A stretch of 57,645 nucleotides of DNA from Vibrio ouci (GCF_004551525.1 NZ_SATR01000031.1:1-57645), one strand, 5' to 3'. Counted from the stretch's first letter, positions 25,583-34,600 are shown. Translations and numbers: made by a program. The notes: a model not told the origin generated them from the letters alone.

Positions 25583-26629
25583 TTATAGTGCATTATCATT
25601 GCTGAGTGGCTGGCTAAAACGACATGTCTGTCGCGGCCGTAACCAAATGTGGTCACCAGGCGTGATACGGGAAATCAGAGGATCCTGATTGGCGATTTCC
25701 ACTTCAATCGACTGCTTGTTCAGCGTTAACGCTTCAATTCTCACAACACACCCAAGCGAAAGTGTTCGGCTGACTCTGGCGAAGGCAGCATCTGACGTCG
25801 GCGACGTAAAGACGTCAACATCATGAGGACGACAATACCATCGCTCAGACGTAGCGATATCACCATCATAAGAAAACGTGTAACCACCAGCCGTTTTATA
25901 CAGCCGATTTGACGACCCAACAAATCGATACACAAATTCGCTCGCAGGCTGATTATACACCTCTTCCGGTGAACCATATTGTTCAACCGTCCCCTGATTC
26001 ATGACCACTACGCGATCGGCCACTTCAAGCGCCTCCTCCTGATCATGAGTGACAAACAAACTGGTGGTATTCAATGACTGATGCAACTCTCGTAACCATC
26101 GTCTCAACTCTTTCCTGACTTGAGCATCCAGCGCACCAAACGGTTCATCAAGCAGCAAAACCTGAGGATCGATGGCGAGCGCCCTCGCCAGCGCCACCCG
26201 CTGACGCTGGCCTCCGGATAACTGCGCCGGATAACGCCCGGCTAACCAGTCCAGTTGAACCAGATTCAGTAACTCGTCCACTTTTCGTTTGATAGCCGAC
26301 GTCGACAAACGCTGTCCTCGCGCTTTCACGCGAAGCCCAAATGCCACATTGTCAAACACACTCATGTGCTTAAACAGCGCATAGTGCTGAAAAACAAACC
26401 CTATCTGGCGCTGGCGAATATCCAAACCGGAGATCTCACATCCTTTCACCTTCACTAGCCCCGAATCCGGCCGCTCCAACCCGGCAATCACACGAAGCAA
26501 CGTCGTCTTGCCACACCCAGAAGGACCAAGTAAGGCAATCAGCCCATTTTCTGGAAAGCGAATACTGACGTTATTCAGCGCCACAAACTGACCAAACCGT
26601 TTCGTTAATGCGGAGACCTCGATACTCAT
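25583..26629 (-). CDS. cysA: Sulfate/thiosulfate ABC transporter ATP-binding protein
   Basis: All ABC ATPase motifs are present: Walker A GPSGCGKTT, signature LSGGQRQRVALARAL, Walker B VLLLDEPFGALDA and the switch His in FVTHDQEEALEVAD. The C-terminal part after residue 240 matches the CysA TOBE-like regulatory region. It energises sulfate and thiosulfate uptake at the inner membrane. It is the last gene of a four-gene operon, overlapping cysW by 4 bp. A 3'-end fossil of a similar gene lies at 20478. Confidence 0.93.
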   Translation of the reverse strand: MSIEVSALTKRFGQFVALNNVSIRFPENGLIALLGPSGCGKTTLLRVIAGLERPDSGLVKVKGCEISGLDIRQRQIGFVFQHYALFKHMSVFDNVAFGLRVKARGQRLSTSAIKRKVDELLNLVQLDWLAGRYPAQLSGGQRQRVALARALAIDPQVLLLDEPFGALDAQVRKELRRWLRELHQSLNTTSLFVTHDQEEALEVADRVVVMNQGTVEQYGSPEEVYNQPASEFVYRFVGSSNRLYKTAGGYTFSYDGDIATSERWYCRPHDVDVFTSPTSDAAFARVSRTLSLGCVVRIEALTLNKQSIEVEIANQDPLISRITPGDHIWLRPRQTCRFSQPLSNDNAL

Positions 26630-27510
26630 GACGACACCTTTCCTTCTTTTTGTTTGTATTCAATCAACGACTGTAAAATAAGCGTGACAATGGCCAACAA
26701 CGCCAGTAAAGAAGCACAGGCAAATGCCGCGCTGAACTGATATTCGTTGTACACCACTTCAATATGAAGCGGCAGCGTATTGGTCAGGCCTCGGATATGA
26801 CCGGACACCACCGATACGGCCCCAAAATCCCCCATAGCTCTGGCATTGGTCAGGATCACCCCATAGAACAAAGCCCAACGAATGTTCGGCAACGTGACCG
26901 ACCAGAATATTCGCCAGCCAGATGCCCCCAGAATTCTGCCCGCCTCCTCCTGATCGCTCCCTTGTGCCTCCATTAACGAGATCAACTCTCTAGCCACAAA
27001 AGGAAACGTCACCAACAAAGTCGCAAGTACAATCCCTGGCACGGCAAACACCACCTGGATCCCTAGTACAGACAACCAGTCGTGAAACCAGCCAAACTCA
27101 CCAAACAGCAAAATCAGACTCAGACCCGCCACCACAGGACTGATCGTGAAGGGCAAATCAATCAAACTCATCAAGATGCGCTTGCCAGCAAAATGAAATT
27201 TGGTCAACGCCCAGGCTGCCATTACGCCGAACAACAGATTGAGTGGCACTGAGATCCCAGCAACCAATAGCGTGAGCTTAATGGCTGCTAGCGCATCAGG
27301 CTCTCTCAGCGCCGCCAGGTAAGTTTCCCACCCCGCCTCAAAAGCCTGCTTAAAAACCATCACTAGTGGCAGGAAAAGGAACAGCAACATGTACAGCAAT
27401 GCCACCAGCAAACATACCCTTTGTACCCACAGCGGCTCCGTCGTCGCCTCGGCATGAACATACATCGAAGGACGTGATACCGACACCTCTGAATTCATCA
27501 CATCCGTCAT
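26626..27510 (-). CDS. cysW: Sulfate ABC transporter permease CysW
   Basis: 294 aa with six membrane helices and the EAA loop typical of binding-protein-dependent permeases (GSDQEEAGRILGASGWRIFW, then TLPNIRWAL). The segment MGDFGAVSVVSGHIRGLTNT is characteristic of CysW. It pairs with CysT to form the sulfate channel. Overlaps both neighbours by 4 bp. Confidence 0.93.
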   Translation of the reverse strand: MTDVMNSEVSVSRPSMYVHAEATTEPLWVQRVCLLVALLYMLLFLFLPLVMVFKQAFEAGWETYLAALREPDALAAIKLTLLVAGISVPLNLLFGVMAAWALTKFHFAGKRILMSLIDLPFTISPVVAGLSLILLFGEFGWFHDWLSVLGIQVVFAVPGIVLATLLVTFPFVARELISLMEAQGSDQEEAGRILGASGWRIFWSVTLPNIRWALFYGVILTNARAMGDFGAVSVVSGHIRGLTNTLPLHIEVVYNEYQFSAAFACASLLALLAIVTLILQSLIEYKQKEGKVSS

Positions 27511-28355
27511 ACCACACCTCCGGAATGGGAGTGATACCGCCTCATCAAACGCCCCTGAAGCCCATTAATAACCATCAAGATCACCAGCGAAAATGCCAGC
27601 ATGCTACACGCAATTGCCGTCGCACCGGTATAGTCAAAACGTTCCAGCCTGGAAACCACCAGCAACGGCGTGATCTCCGAAACATAAGGGAGGTTGCCCG
27701 CAATGAAAATCACCGAGCCGTACTCCCCTATTCCCCGCGCCAGCGCGAGCGAGAACCCCGTCAACAACGCCGGGAATAATTGAGGGATGATAACCTTACT
27801 GACCGTTTGCATTCGCGATGCGCCCAGTGAAGCCGACACCTCTTCTATCTCGCACTCAAACGCCTGCAGGATCGGCTGCACCGTCCTCACAACAAAGGGG
27901 AACCCCACGAAGATAAGCGCCAGGGTGACCCCTACTGGCGTATACGCCACTTTTATGCCGACCGCCAGAAGCCCTTCTCCCAATAAACCGCGCGGGCCAT
28001 ATATCGCCACCAAAGCAATGCCAGCCACTGCCGTCGGAAGGGCAAAGGGCAAGTCAATCAGTGCATCAAAGATTCGCTTTGCCGGAAAGCTGTACCGGAC
28101 CAGTACCCACGCCACCAAGGTACCAAATACCACATTCATCGACGCCGCAAACAAAGCGGTCCCGAACGAAAGACGAAAGGATGCCAGTACCTGTTCATCG
28201 GTGATCACAGTCCAGAGCTGTGAAGCAGACATCGACAACGTCTCCCCCACCAGCGCCGCGATAGGTAAGAGGATAATCAGACCGACGTAAAACAGGGTGT
28301 AACCTAAACTCAAGCGAAAACCTGGGATCACCGTATGTTGTTTCCACGCACTCAT
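27507..28355 (-). CDS. cysT: Sulfate ABC transporter permease CysT (CysU)
   Basis: 282 aa, six membrane helices, an EAA loop (ECEIEEVSASLGASRMQTVS), and GEYGSVIFIAGNLPYVSEIT, which is the CysT counterpart of the CysW signature. Start and stop overlap the neighbours by 4 bp, so the operon is translated in a coupled way. Confidence 0.93.
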   Translation of the reverse strand: MSAWKQHTVIPGFRLSLGYTLFYVGLIILLPIAALVGETLSMSASQLWTVITDEQVLASFRLSFGTALFAASMNVVFGTLVAWVLVRYSFPAKRIFDALIDLPFALPTAVAGIALVAIYGPRGLLGEGLLAVGIKVAYTPVGVTLALIFVGFPFVVRTVQPILQAFECEIEEVSASLGASRMQTVSKVIIPQLFPALLTGFSLALARGIGEYGSVIFIAGNLPYVSEITPLLVVSRLERFDYTGATAIACSMLAFSLVILMVINGLQGRLMRRYHSHSGGVV

Positions 28356-29398
28356 TCTGGTCGTCTCGGGGCATAAATTTCATCAAACACTCCGCCATCA
28401 GCGAAATGCGTCTTCTGCACCTGAGCCCAGCCACCAAACAACGGGTCGTCAACTTTGACAAGATGTCGTGCAGGGATAGGAGCAAATCGCGCCAGATCCA
28501 GAGGGCTTGTCAGATGAGGATAAACGGGACGAAAATAATGTCTGGCAGCTAGGCGCTGTCCTTCTGGACTGTAGAGATAATTCAGATAAGCCTTCGCCTC
28601 ATCGAGCACACCGTTTTTTTTGGCTCGCTTAGTCATGACCGCGACGGAAGGCTGCGCCAGAATGCTCATTGAAGGAACCACAATGTCAAACTGATCACCC
28701 AGATTCAGTCTGTTCGTTGCAAGCAGCGCTTCATTTTCCCAAGCGAGTAAGACATCCCCAACGCCGTTTTGCACAAAGGTATTGGTCGAACCGCGCGCAC
28801 CCGAGTCTAAAACTGGTACGTTGCGATACAACTGGCCCACAAACGCCTTAATTTTCTGTTCATTCCCCTCAAAGGCTTGGTTTGCGTACGCCCAGGCCGC
28901 CAGATAATTCCATCTTGCCCCTCCCGAAGTTTTGGGGTTGGGGGTGATCACTTCAACCCCATCTTTGATTAAGTCGTCCCAATCCTGAATGTTCTTCGGG
29001 TTCCCTTTACGTACCAGGAAAATAATCGTTGAAGTATAAGGCGCGCTGTCTTCCGCCAAGTCCTGCTGCCAGTCGTCGTCAAACAATTGTGTCCGTTTCT
29101 GTACCGCGTCAATATCATAGGCCAACGCCAGCGTCAGAACGTCAGCTTGAAGACCCGCGATCACCGCACGCGCCTGACTGCCTGAACCACCATGTGATTG
29201 CCGGATCGTGACCAACTCACCCGTCGTTTCTAGATAATGTTTCACAAACGCTCGATTGAACTCAGCATAAAACTCACGCGTCGGATCGTAAGAGACGTTC
29301 AGCAATGTTTTTTCTGCATGAACTGGCAATGACAGAGTGAGCAGTACACAGAGCAGTCCCCCCAAGTTGAAATAAAAATGGCTAACCTTTTTGTTCAT
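28352..29398 (-). CDS. sbp: Periplasmic sulfate-binding protein
   Basis: The signal peptide ends at PVHAEK. The mature protein has VSYDPTREFYAEFN, RQSHGGSGSQARAVI (sulfate-binding loop) and the NPKTSGGARWNYLAAW segment of Sbp/CysP proteins. At 348 aa it fits the family. The choice between Sbp (sulfate) and CysP (thiosulfate) is not certain. It is the first gene of the operon and follows a sigma-54-type promoter at 29461-29477. Confidence 0.92.
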   Translation of the reverse strand: MNKKVSHFYFNLGGLLCVLLTLSLPVHAEKTLLNVSYDPTREFYAEFNRAFVKHYLETTGELVTIRQSHGGSGSQARAVIAGLQADVLTLALAYDIDAVQKRTQLFDDDWQQDLAEDSAPYTSTIIFLVRKGNPKNIQDWDDLIKDGVEVITPNPKTSGGARWNYLAAWAYANQAFEGNEQKIKAFVGQLYRNVPVLDSGARGSTNTFVQNGVGDVLLAWENEALLATNRLNLGDQFDIVVPSMSILAQPSVAVMTKRAKKNGVLDEAKAYLNYLYSPEGQRLAARHYFRPVYPHLTSPLDLARFAPIPARHLVKVDDPLFGGWAQVQKTHFADGGVFDEIYAPRRPE

Positions 29399-29460
29399 AT
29401 CAATCCCCTTATGGTTGATGATGCGTTGGCAAACAACTCCACGCCGTCTTAGTCCCTATA

Positions 29461-29477
29461 ATCAAAAACAGTGCCAA
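29461..29477 (-). promoter_or_regulatory. Sigma-54 promoter of the sulfate operon
   Basis: On the minus strand this reads ttggcactgtttttgat: TTGGCAC at -24 and TTGAT at -12, with GG and GA separated by exactly 10 bases as sigma-54 requires (consensus GG-N10-GC; here the last C is A). Transcription would start about 50 bp before the sbp ATG. A divergent sigma-54 activator gene starts 231 bp away. Strong by position and spacing, with one deviation in the -12 element. Confidence 0.75.
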
Positions 29478-29545
29478 CCAGTAAGTCATTGTATTAAATG
29501 AATTTATTAAAATTTCCACTTACACTTTCAGCGACGAGCCGCGGT

Positions 29546-29576
29546 TTATCCTCGATATGTCACGGAATTTCAGTGA
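29546..29576. promoter_or_regulatory. Possible activator site upstream of the sigma-54 promoter
   Basis: gtcac-N9-gtgac (about 29559-29577) forms a short inverted repeat roughly 90-100 bp upstream of the sigma-54 promoter, a usual place for an enhancer-binding site. It might serve the divergent activator. Weak evidence. Confidence 0.3.
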
Positions 29577-29707
29577 CCACTTTGCGCCCGCGATTTTTTG
29601 CAGGGGTGTTTATAACTTTCTCTTAGGCCATGGAAGAAAAACCTATTTCGCCTGAACACTGCCTTCTTTTACTCTGAACGTCGCGACACTAAAAGGGAGG
29701 GACTTGT

Positions 29708-30742
29708 ATGATCATAATCGGCCAGACTAAAGGGCTTAAAAAAACCATGCGTAACGTACGTCTCGTTGCCAAGACGGATTCATCCGCGTTGATTTTGGGG
29801 GAGACCGGTGCCGGCAAGGAGATGATTGCTCGGTATATCCATGAACATTCATACCGAAAAAAGCAGCCCTTCATTCGCGTCAACTGCGGGGCGATCCCCA
29901 GTGAATTGATCGATTCAGAACTATTTGGTCATGAAAAAGGGAGTTTTACCGGCGCCACTCATCGAAAAAAAGGCTGGTTTGAACAAGCCGATGATGGGGT
30001 ATTGTTCCTAGACGAAATTGGAGAGCTGAGTTTGCCCGCTCAGGTACGTTTACTGCGTGTCCTTCAAGAAGGGACGCTCACTCGCGTCGGCAGTGAACAA
30101 CCAATTAATGTCGATGTGCGCATCATTGCCGCCACACATCGAGATCTTAACAAAGCCGTCAGTCAAGGACGCTTTCGCGAAGATTTACTTTTTCGCATCA
30201 ACATTTTCCCCATTTGGCTTCCGCCACTGAGGCAACGATTTATCGACTTAGACGATCTCTGTAAACACCTGTCACACAAAGCCTCGACAAAATTAGGGCT
30301 CCCGGTTCGCTTCCCTACCGAAAGCCAGATAGAGTATCTCAAGCAATATGACTGGCCAGGAAACATCCGTGAGCTCCAAGGCATCATTGAACGAGCCGCG
30401 ATTTTGGGGGAAGGACACTATCTGGCGATAGAAGATTCACTGGTACTCTCTGATCCATCCCCGCCACATACATCCGAAACTCATTCGCCACCCACTACCC
30501 AACGGGATCGCCCCCTGACGCTCGATGAAGTCATTCGTCGGCATATCGTTCAAACGCTCAACGACTGTCACGGGCGTATCGAAGGCCCATTTGGCGCAGC
30601 AAAGCGGCTGGATGTACATCCCAGTACACTTCGATCGAAAATGAAAAATCTGGGGATCGGTCGTCAGTCTGCTCATCACGATGAGACCAACCCTGTCTTT
30701 CCCGTCGGAGTTAGCGGTGTTGGTAGCACCACAAAGCGCTAG
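29708..30742 (+). CDS. Sigma-54-dependent transcriptional activator without a sensor domain
   Basis: The AAA+ domain begins almost at residue 1: Walker A GETGAGKE (31-38), the sigma-54 contact loop GSFTGA (78-83; the usual motif is GAFTGA), Walker B LFLDEIGE (99-106) and the R-finger region FREDLLFRINIF. The C-terminus carries a Fis-like helix-turn-helix (GAAKRLDVHPSTLRSKMKNL). There is no receiver, PAS or GAF domain, as in PspF, so control must come from a partner protein or from expression. A gggagg site precedes the ATG. It is divergent from the sulfate operon, which has a sigma-54 promoter, so that is its probable target. Confidence 0.9.
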   Translation: MIIIGQTKGLKKTMRNVRLVAKTDSSALILGETGAGKEMIARYIHEHSYRKKQPFIRVNCGAIPSELIDSELFGHEKGSFTGATHRKKGWFEQADDGVLFLDEIGELSLPAQVRLLRVLQEGTLTRVGSEQPINVDVRIIAATHRDLNKAVSQGRFREDLLFRINIFPIWLPPLRQRFIDLDDLCKHLSHKASTKLGLPVRFPTESQIEYLKQYDWPGNIRELQGIIERAAILGEGHYLAIEDSLVLSDPSPPHTSETHSPPTTQRDRPLTLDEVIRRHIVQTLNDCHGRIEGPFGAAKRLDVHPSTLRSKMKNLGIGRQSAHHDETNPVFPVGVSGVGSTTKR

Positions 30743-30774
30743 GGGTATGCCTCCCTGCGTTACCCGTACCTTGT

Positions 30775-30818
30775 CGTTGAATGTTTAAGCCTTCAACGTT
30801 CTCGATCTGCTTAATCAT
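30775..30818 (-). pseudogene. hipA 5' remnant after the orphan hipB
   Basis: The minus-strand ATG at 30818 opens MIKQIENVEGLNIQ, against MSKQIEKVEGLNIQ at the start of the intact hipA at 36821, and then becomes unrelated. Only about 14 codons are left. It shows that the upstream antitoxin once belonged to a complete hipBA pair. Confidence 0.75.
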
Positions 30819-31132
30819 CAGTTATCCTCTGAGTTGAACCAAAAACCAAGATCATCAGAGTCATCTTCTAGCTTATTTTTGCCAAATTCACGTTGGCTAT
30901 CCTCGACTAGGAAAGATGTCGCTTTACCTCTCTTAGGAACAATAGAAAGCTCTAAATCAAGCCCTTCCAGCACTCTAAGCAAGGTCGATAGTTTTACGTC
31001 ACTACCCGCTTCAATGCGTTGATACTGTTGCTGCTTCATGCCGATTCGCATGTACATATCTTTTTGTTCAATACCTAGCTTTTTACGTTGCTCAATGAGC
31101 AGCGCTGCAATTTCATCAATATTCTTCAACAC
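30818..31132 (-). CDS. hipB: Orphan HipB-like antitoxin
   Basis: About 104 aa, nearly identical to the HipB at 36818-37147: the helix-turn-helix segment IGMKQQQYQRIEAGSDVKLS, then LEGLDLELSIVPKR and an acidic tail ending DLGFWFNSEDN. The start is a GTG at 31132 or TTG at 31129, matching the GTG of its paralogue; a longer frame up to 31204 would cross the operator repeats and is not real. Two ACAAC-N6-GTTGT operators lie just upstream. Its toxin gene is lost, so it may act as a repressor or as a cross-antitoxin for the intact copy 6 kb away. Confidence 0.8.
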   Translation of the reverse strand: MLKNIDEIAALLIEQRKKLGIEQKDMYMRIGMKQQQYQRIEAGSDVKLSTLLRVLEGLDLELSIVPKRGKATSFLVEDSQREFGKNKLEDDSDDLGFWFNSEDN

Positions 31133-31141
31133 ACACCTCAA

Positions 31142-31187
31142 ACAACTTTTAAGTTGTACAAAACACAAAAAACAACTCATAAGTTGT
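31142..31187. promoter_or_regulatory. Two HipB operators, 30 bp apart
   Basis: ACAACTTTTAAGTTGT (31142-31157) and ACAACTCATAAGTTGT (31172-31187) are palindromes with centres exactly 30 bp apart, beginning about 10 bp upstream of the hipB start. The same motif and spacing occur four times before the intact hipBA. Confidence 0.75.
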
Positions 31188-31225
31188 ATTGTAAATATGG
31201 ACAAATAAGCTAGGTACTGAGGAAA

Positions 31226-31304
31226 TTCGACCTATCGAGGAGAAAAATTGGGGTAACCTCAATGAATAGGCACACCGTAGGTGTACACCAACAAAAATCA
31301 AACC
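31226..31304. repeat. Conserved upstream segment shared with the intact hipBA locus
   Basis: The segment with ggtaacc, gaatagg, cacaccg, ggtgtacacca and aaaaatcaaa is repeated at about 37303-37380 upstream of the other hipB, in the same orientation. It contains short inverted repeats (cacc..ggtgtacacc). The two hipB regions are thus copies over some 500-600 bp. Function of the segment unknown. Confidence 0.5.
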
Positions 31305-31516
31305 AAACATAAGCAAATTTACACAGCAACTTAAATACATAATTTAGATGCCGCCAGCGATATCCAAAAGAACAGCAACATTCGAATGCATCATGTGTAA
31401 CTGCCAATGGCAAGCTTCATTGCCAGGGCAACCTACCAGCCCTAAATGCCATAGCCACCTATACGCTAACGAAATCTCTTCGAGATAAAAACACATCAAG
31501 TGTTCATTTACTTCCC

Positions 31517-31554
31517 CTGTTCATTTTTTATGAACAAACCTAAAAAATGAACAG
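31517..31554. repeat. Perfect 14-bp inverted repeat
   Basis: ctgttcatttttta (31517-31530) and taaaaaatgaacag (31541-31554) are exact reverse complements around a 10-base loop; the loop start adds a second smaller palindrome tgttca...tgaaca (31518-31536). It could be an operator or a bidirectional terminator. It lies between the hipB copy and the ISL3 remnant, with no gene at either side for more than 200 bp. Confidence 0.6.
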
Positions 31555-31748
31555 AACCTGATACTCCCAACTTTTGTTTCTCAGGCTCGAACTCTTTAAA
31601 TAACTAATGAGTAGTTAAAGTTACATAAATGAAGAAAAATCAAAATAATGAGTAGTATAATTATCATTATTGGCAAATACGTCTTCCAATCAATCACCGA
31701 TGAAATTTATTTAAAGCGTGAACAGTGGCTATTTTTAGATTCTTCGCG

Positions 31749-33160
31749 GATTAGCGGGAGCAGAAACAAAAACGGCAGTTAATGGTATGGTTACATCATC
31801 AAACACAACCTTCCAAAAACTACCGTTTTCATGCCGAATAATACTTTCCTATCTTCCTTCTATAAAGGCTTTCAGATCATAAAGTCCCACACAACTAATT
31901 CTTTAATAACAATCACTTTAAAGCCTGATCCCACAGCTATGTGTCAATGTGGTCGCACATCTAACTCTGTCCATGACTATCAGTGGCGAGTTCTAAAAGA
32001 AGCCATGATGTTCGATACTCCTGTTGAGCTTGTGGTACAAACTCGACGGATAAACTGTTCTTCTTTTGGAGTCAAAGCCGAGGCAAGATCTTGGGTTGCT
32101 TCATATTCACGAATTACAAATCGTTTAAAAGGTTATATCGAGAAACTGCTCCCGCTGTTACCCATCAAGCATATCTCCGAGCTGACTGGAGTGCGTTGGC
32201 ATACGATTAAGGAAATGGATAAACAACGTCTTAAACGAGTTGTACCAGAGGTGCCTTGGAGTGATTTGCGTCAGCTTGTTATGGACGAGTTCACTATTTT
32301 TAAAGGTCATCGGTACGCTACCGTCATCGCTGACGCACAAAGTCATCAAGTGCTTTGGAGTGGCATAGGCCGAAGCCGAAAGGACATTCGCCCTTTCTTT
32401 GAAGAACTTGGTGATAATGCTGCTAACATTGAAGTTGTGGCGATGGATATGAACACCGCTTTTGATCTCGAAGTGCAGGCGCATTGCCCAAATGCGCGTA
32501 TTGTCTATGACTTGTTTCATGTCGTGGCTAAGTTCAGTCGAGAAGTCATGGACAGAGTTCGTGTAGACCAAACTAATCAACTAAAGACTGACAAAAAAGC
32601 TCGTCGTTGAATAAAACGTTCTCGATGGGTTCTTTTGAAAAACCGAGAGAACTTGAGCATAAAGCAGCAAAGCTATCTTGATGAAATACTATCGATTAAC
32701 CGAGACCTCATGGTAACGCACTTACTCGGGGCTCACCTCAAGGAGCTTTGGTATTGTGACTCCGAGGAACAAGCTCAAGGATTATAGGAAGTATGGTGGC
32801 AGCAGGTGTGGCATACAGCCTCTCATCAACTTCGCTAGAAAACGTAAACCTTACCTTCACGGTATCGTAGCATCGGCTTCATATCATCTGAATACTTGCA
32901 CGCTAGAAGGGATCAATAACAAGATAAAACTGATCGAACGGATGGGCTATGGCTACAGAGACACGGACTACTTCTTTTTAAAAATAAAAGCGGCCTTCCC
33001 CGGAAACCGCGATGAACCTATTTTTACCCACAACACATATGGAAATAACTAACTCTTAATGAGCAAGACGCAATACTGTATGCTCCGCACTACCATGCAA
33101 ATTTGAACAACGAGCTGATCTCTAAACTGGAAGCCTACACAGGCTTCCTTGCCCGCTAAT
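31749..33160 (+). mobile_element. ISL3-family insertion sequence, inactivated
   Basis: The element carries one broken transposase gene. Inverted ends are suggested by attagcggg at 31750-31758 and its complement cccgctaat at 33152-33160; exact termini are not certain, and the left end may start at ggctattttt near 31728. It sits between the orphan hipB and the HipA-like operon. Confidence 0.65.
31831..33052 (+). pseudogene. ISL3 transposase pseudogene
   Basis: The first part (259 codons) has the zinc-finger-like CQCGRTSNSVHDY start, the helix-turn-helix GVRWHTIKEMDK, and DDE-type segments (LVMDEFTIFKGH, VVAMDMNTAFDLEVQ, NARIVYDLFHVVAKF). A TGA at 32608 interrupts it, further in-frame stops follow near 32785 and 32836, and a frameshift then leads into the 3' part, which contains LEGINNKIKLIERMGYGYRD, the conserved end with the catalytic Glu region. 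So the gene has at least three stops and one frameshift and is dead. Confidence 0.85.
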
Positions 33161-33238
33161 GAGTAATATCTTATACATTAATTGATAAAACCAAGCCTTA
33201 TGAGTATTATACTACTCAGGAATAGAGTGGAGTCCTCA

Positions 33239-34600
33239 ATGGAAGAATTAAACATACAAGCTTTTGTCAAAGGTGAATGGTTAGACATTGCTGTCATTTC
33301 ATTTCCTAAAAGTGAACAGAACAACTTCCGAGTGACGGAACTCAATTACCTCGGAGACTACGCATTAGAACATCACGAAAAGGATGACCTACACGCCGTA
33401 TCAATGAACCTACCTGTATCTTTTTTCTTTGATGATATGGGGAGGCCTGGATGGCTAAGTTTTCTTGATGACATCATGCCAAGTGGAGCAAGCAGACGCT
33501 ATTGGGTCAAACATCTAGACATTGAAGATCTTTCAATTGATGAACAAAACTATGTTTTATTAAAGTTTGGCACAATGTCGCCTATCGGCAACTTGCGAGT
33601 AAAAGACTCTCTACCCGAACGCTATGAAGAGTCCGATACCCTCTACTTTTCTTTAGACGATGTAAAAAACCGCGCAAGTGATTTTTTAGATTATGCTCAA
33701 CAAAGAGGGGCTGCAGCAGGCGGCGCAACAGGTGCAGGTGGTGAAGCACCGAAACTAATATTGCGTTGCTCTACTGGAGATACAGATCAAAATAAGATAT
33801 GGATAGACCCTTATCAAGATGATAACACCAACCAAGATCCACACTATTTAGTTAAGTATCCTAGAGGCTCAAGAAGCACTGTTGACTGTAATATTCTTCG
33901 AGCTGAGTTCTATTATTATCACGAACTCACCGCTATGGGTTTTGAGACCATCCCAATCCAAAATATGCGATTAGAAGAAGGATTAAACTACCCTTCTTTA
34001 TGGTTACCTAGATTTGATATTCGTTTTAACGAAGAGCAACAGATTGAAAAATTCGGAATGGAGTCCGTTTACTCCATTTTGAATAAAGGAGCAGGCGTTA
34101 CTCTAGAGCATGAAGCGACGATTAGAGCGTTAATTGAAAAAATCACCCATAGTCATATGGTGCAAAATCAAGGGTATAAATTTGATGTTAGAAGCTTTGT
34201 TGTAGAGTGGGTTAAGAGAGATTTACTCAACATCCTATTTGGCAATAGCGACAATCATGGTAGAAACACCTCATTCTTGAAAGGTGATGGTTATATTAAG
34301 TTAGCCCCTATCTACGATTTTGCTCCAATGAAAGCGGATCCTGAAGGTATTCCAAGAACGACAAAGTGGAAAGCCCCACTAGAAGTTGGAGGCACTTACA
34401 ATTTTATCGGTATTACAGAATCACTGTCTGACCTTGTACCGAGCGAGTTTTTGCTTAACGAGCTTAGAGGTACCGCAAAAAATTGTCTCGATCTTAAAGA
34501 AAGACTGATAGTGCGTGGTGTTCCAGAGCAGATCATTGAAATGCCAGCGATTGGATTAAATTATATTCCTGAAAAATTGAAAAAATGGGGGTTGTTATGA
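33239..34600 (+). CDS. HipA-like serine/threonine kinase toxin
   Basis: A 453-aa HipA-fold kinase. The glycine-rich segment GGATGAGGEAPKLIL stands at the P-loop, HYLVKYPRG gives the ATP lysine, GNSDNHGRNTSFL the catalytic loop (family N-x-D-x-H-x-x-N) and APIYDFAPM the metal-binding Asp. ATG 33239 has a gagtggag ribosome-binding site; the longer frame from 33182 starts with TTG and no site. The stop overlaps the downstream helix-turn-helix gene (ATGA), giving toxin-then-antitoxin order, the reverse of classical hipBA. Its N-terminal part is unlike the other HipA here, so it is a separate subfamily. Targets are unknown; E. coli HipA phosphorylates glutamyl-tRNA synthetase. Confidence 0.85.
   Translation: MEELNIQAFVKGEWLDIAVISFPKSEQNNFRVTELNYLGDYALEHHEKDDLHAVSMNLPVSFFFDDMGRPGWLSFLDDIMPSGASRRYWVKHLDIEDLSIDEQNYVLLKFGTMSPIGNLRVKDSLPERYEESDTLYFSLDDVKNRASDFLDYAQQRGAAAGGATGAGGEAPKLILRCSTGDTDQNKIWIDPYQDDNTNQDPHYLVKYPRGSRSTVDCNILRAEFYYYHELTAMGFETIPIQNMRLEEGLNYPSLWLPRFDIRFNEEQQIEKFGMESVYSILNKGAGVTLEHEATIRALIEKITHSHMVQNQGYKFDVRSFVVEWVKRDLLNILFGNSDNHGRNTSFLKGDGYIKLAPIYDFAPMKADPEGIPRTTKWKAPLEVGGTYNFIGITESLSDLVPSEFLLNELRGTAKNCLDLKERLIVRGVPEQIIEMPAIGLNYIPEKLKKWGLL

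Noticed and set aside
27787..28290. 167-aa plus-strand frame
   Set aside because: Antisense to cysT; no independent coding evidence.
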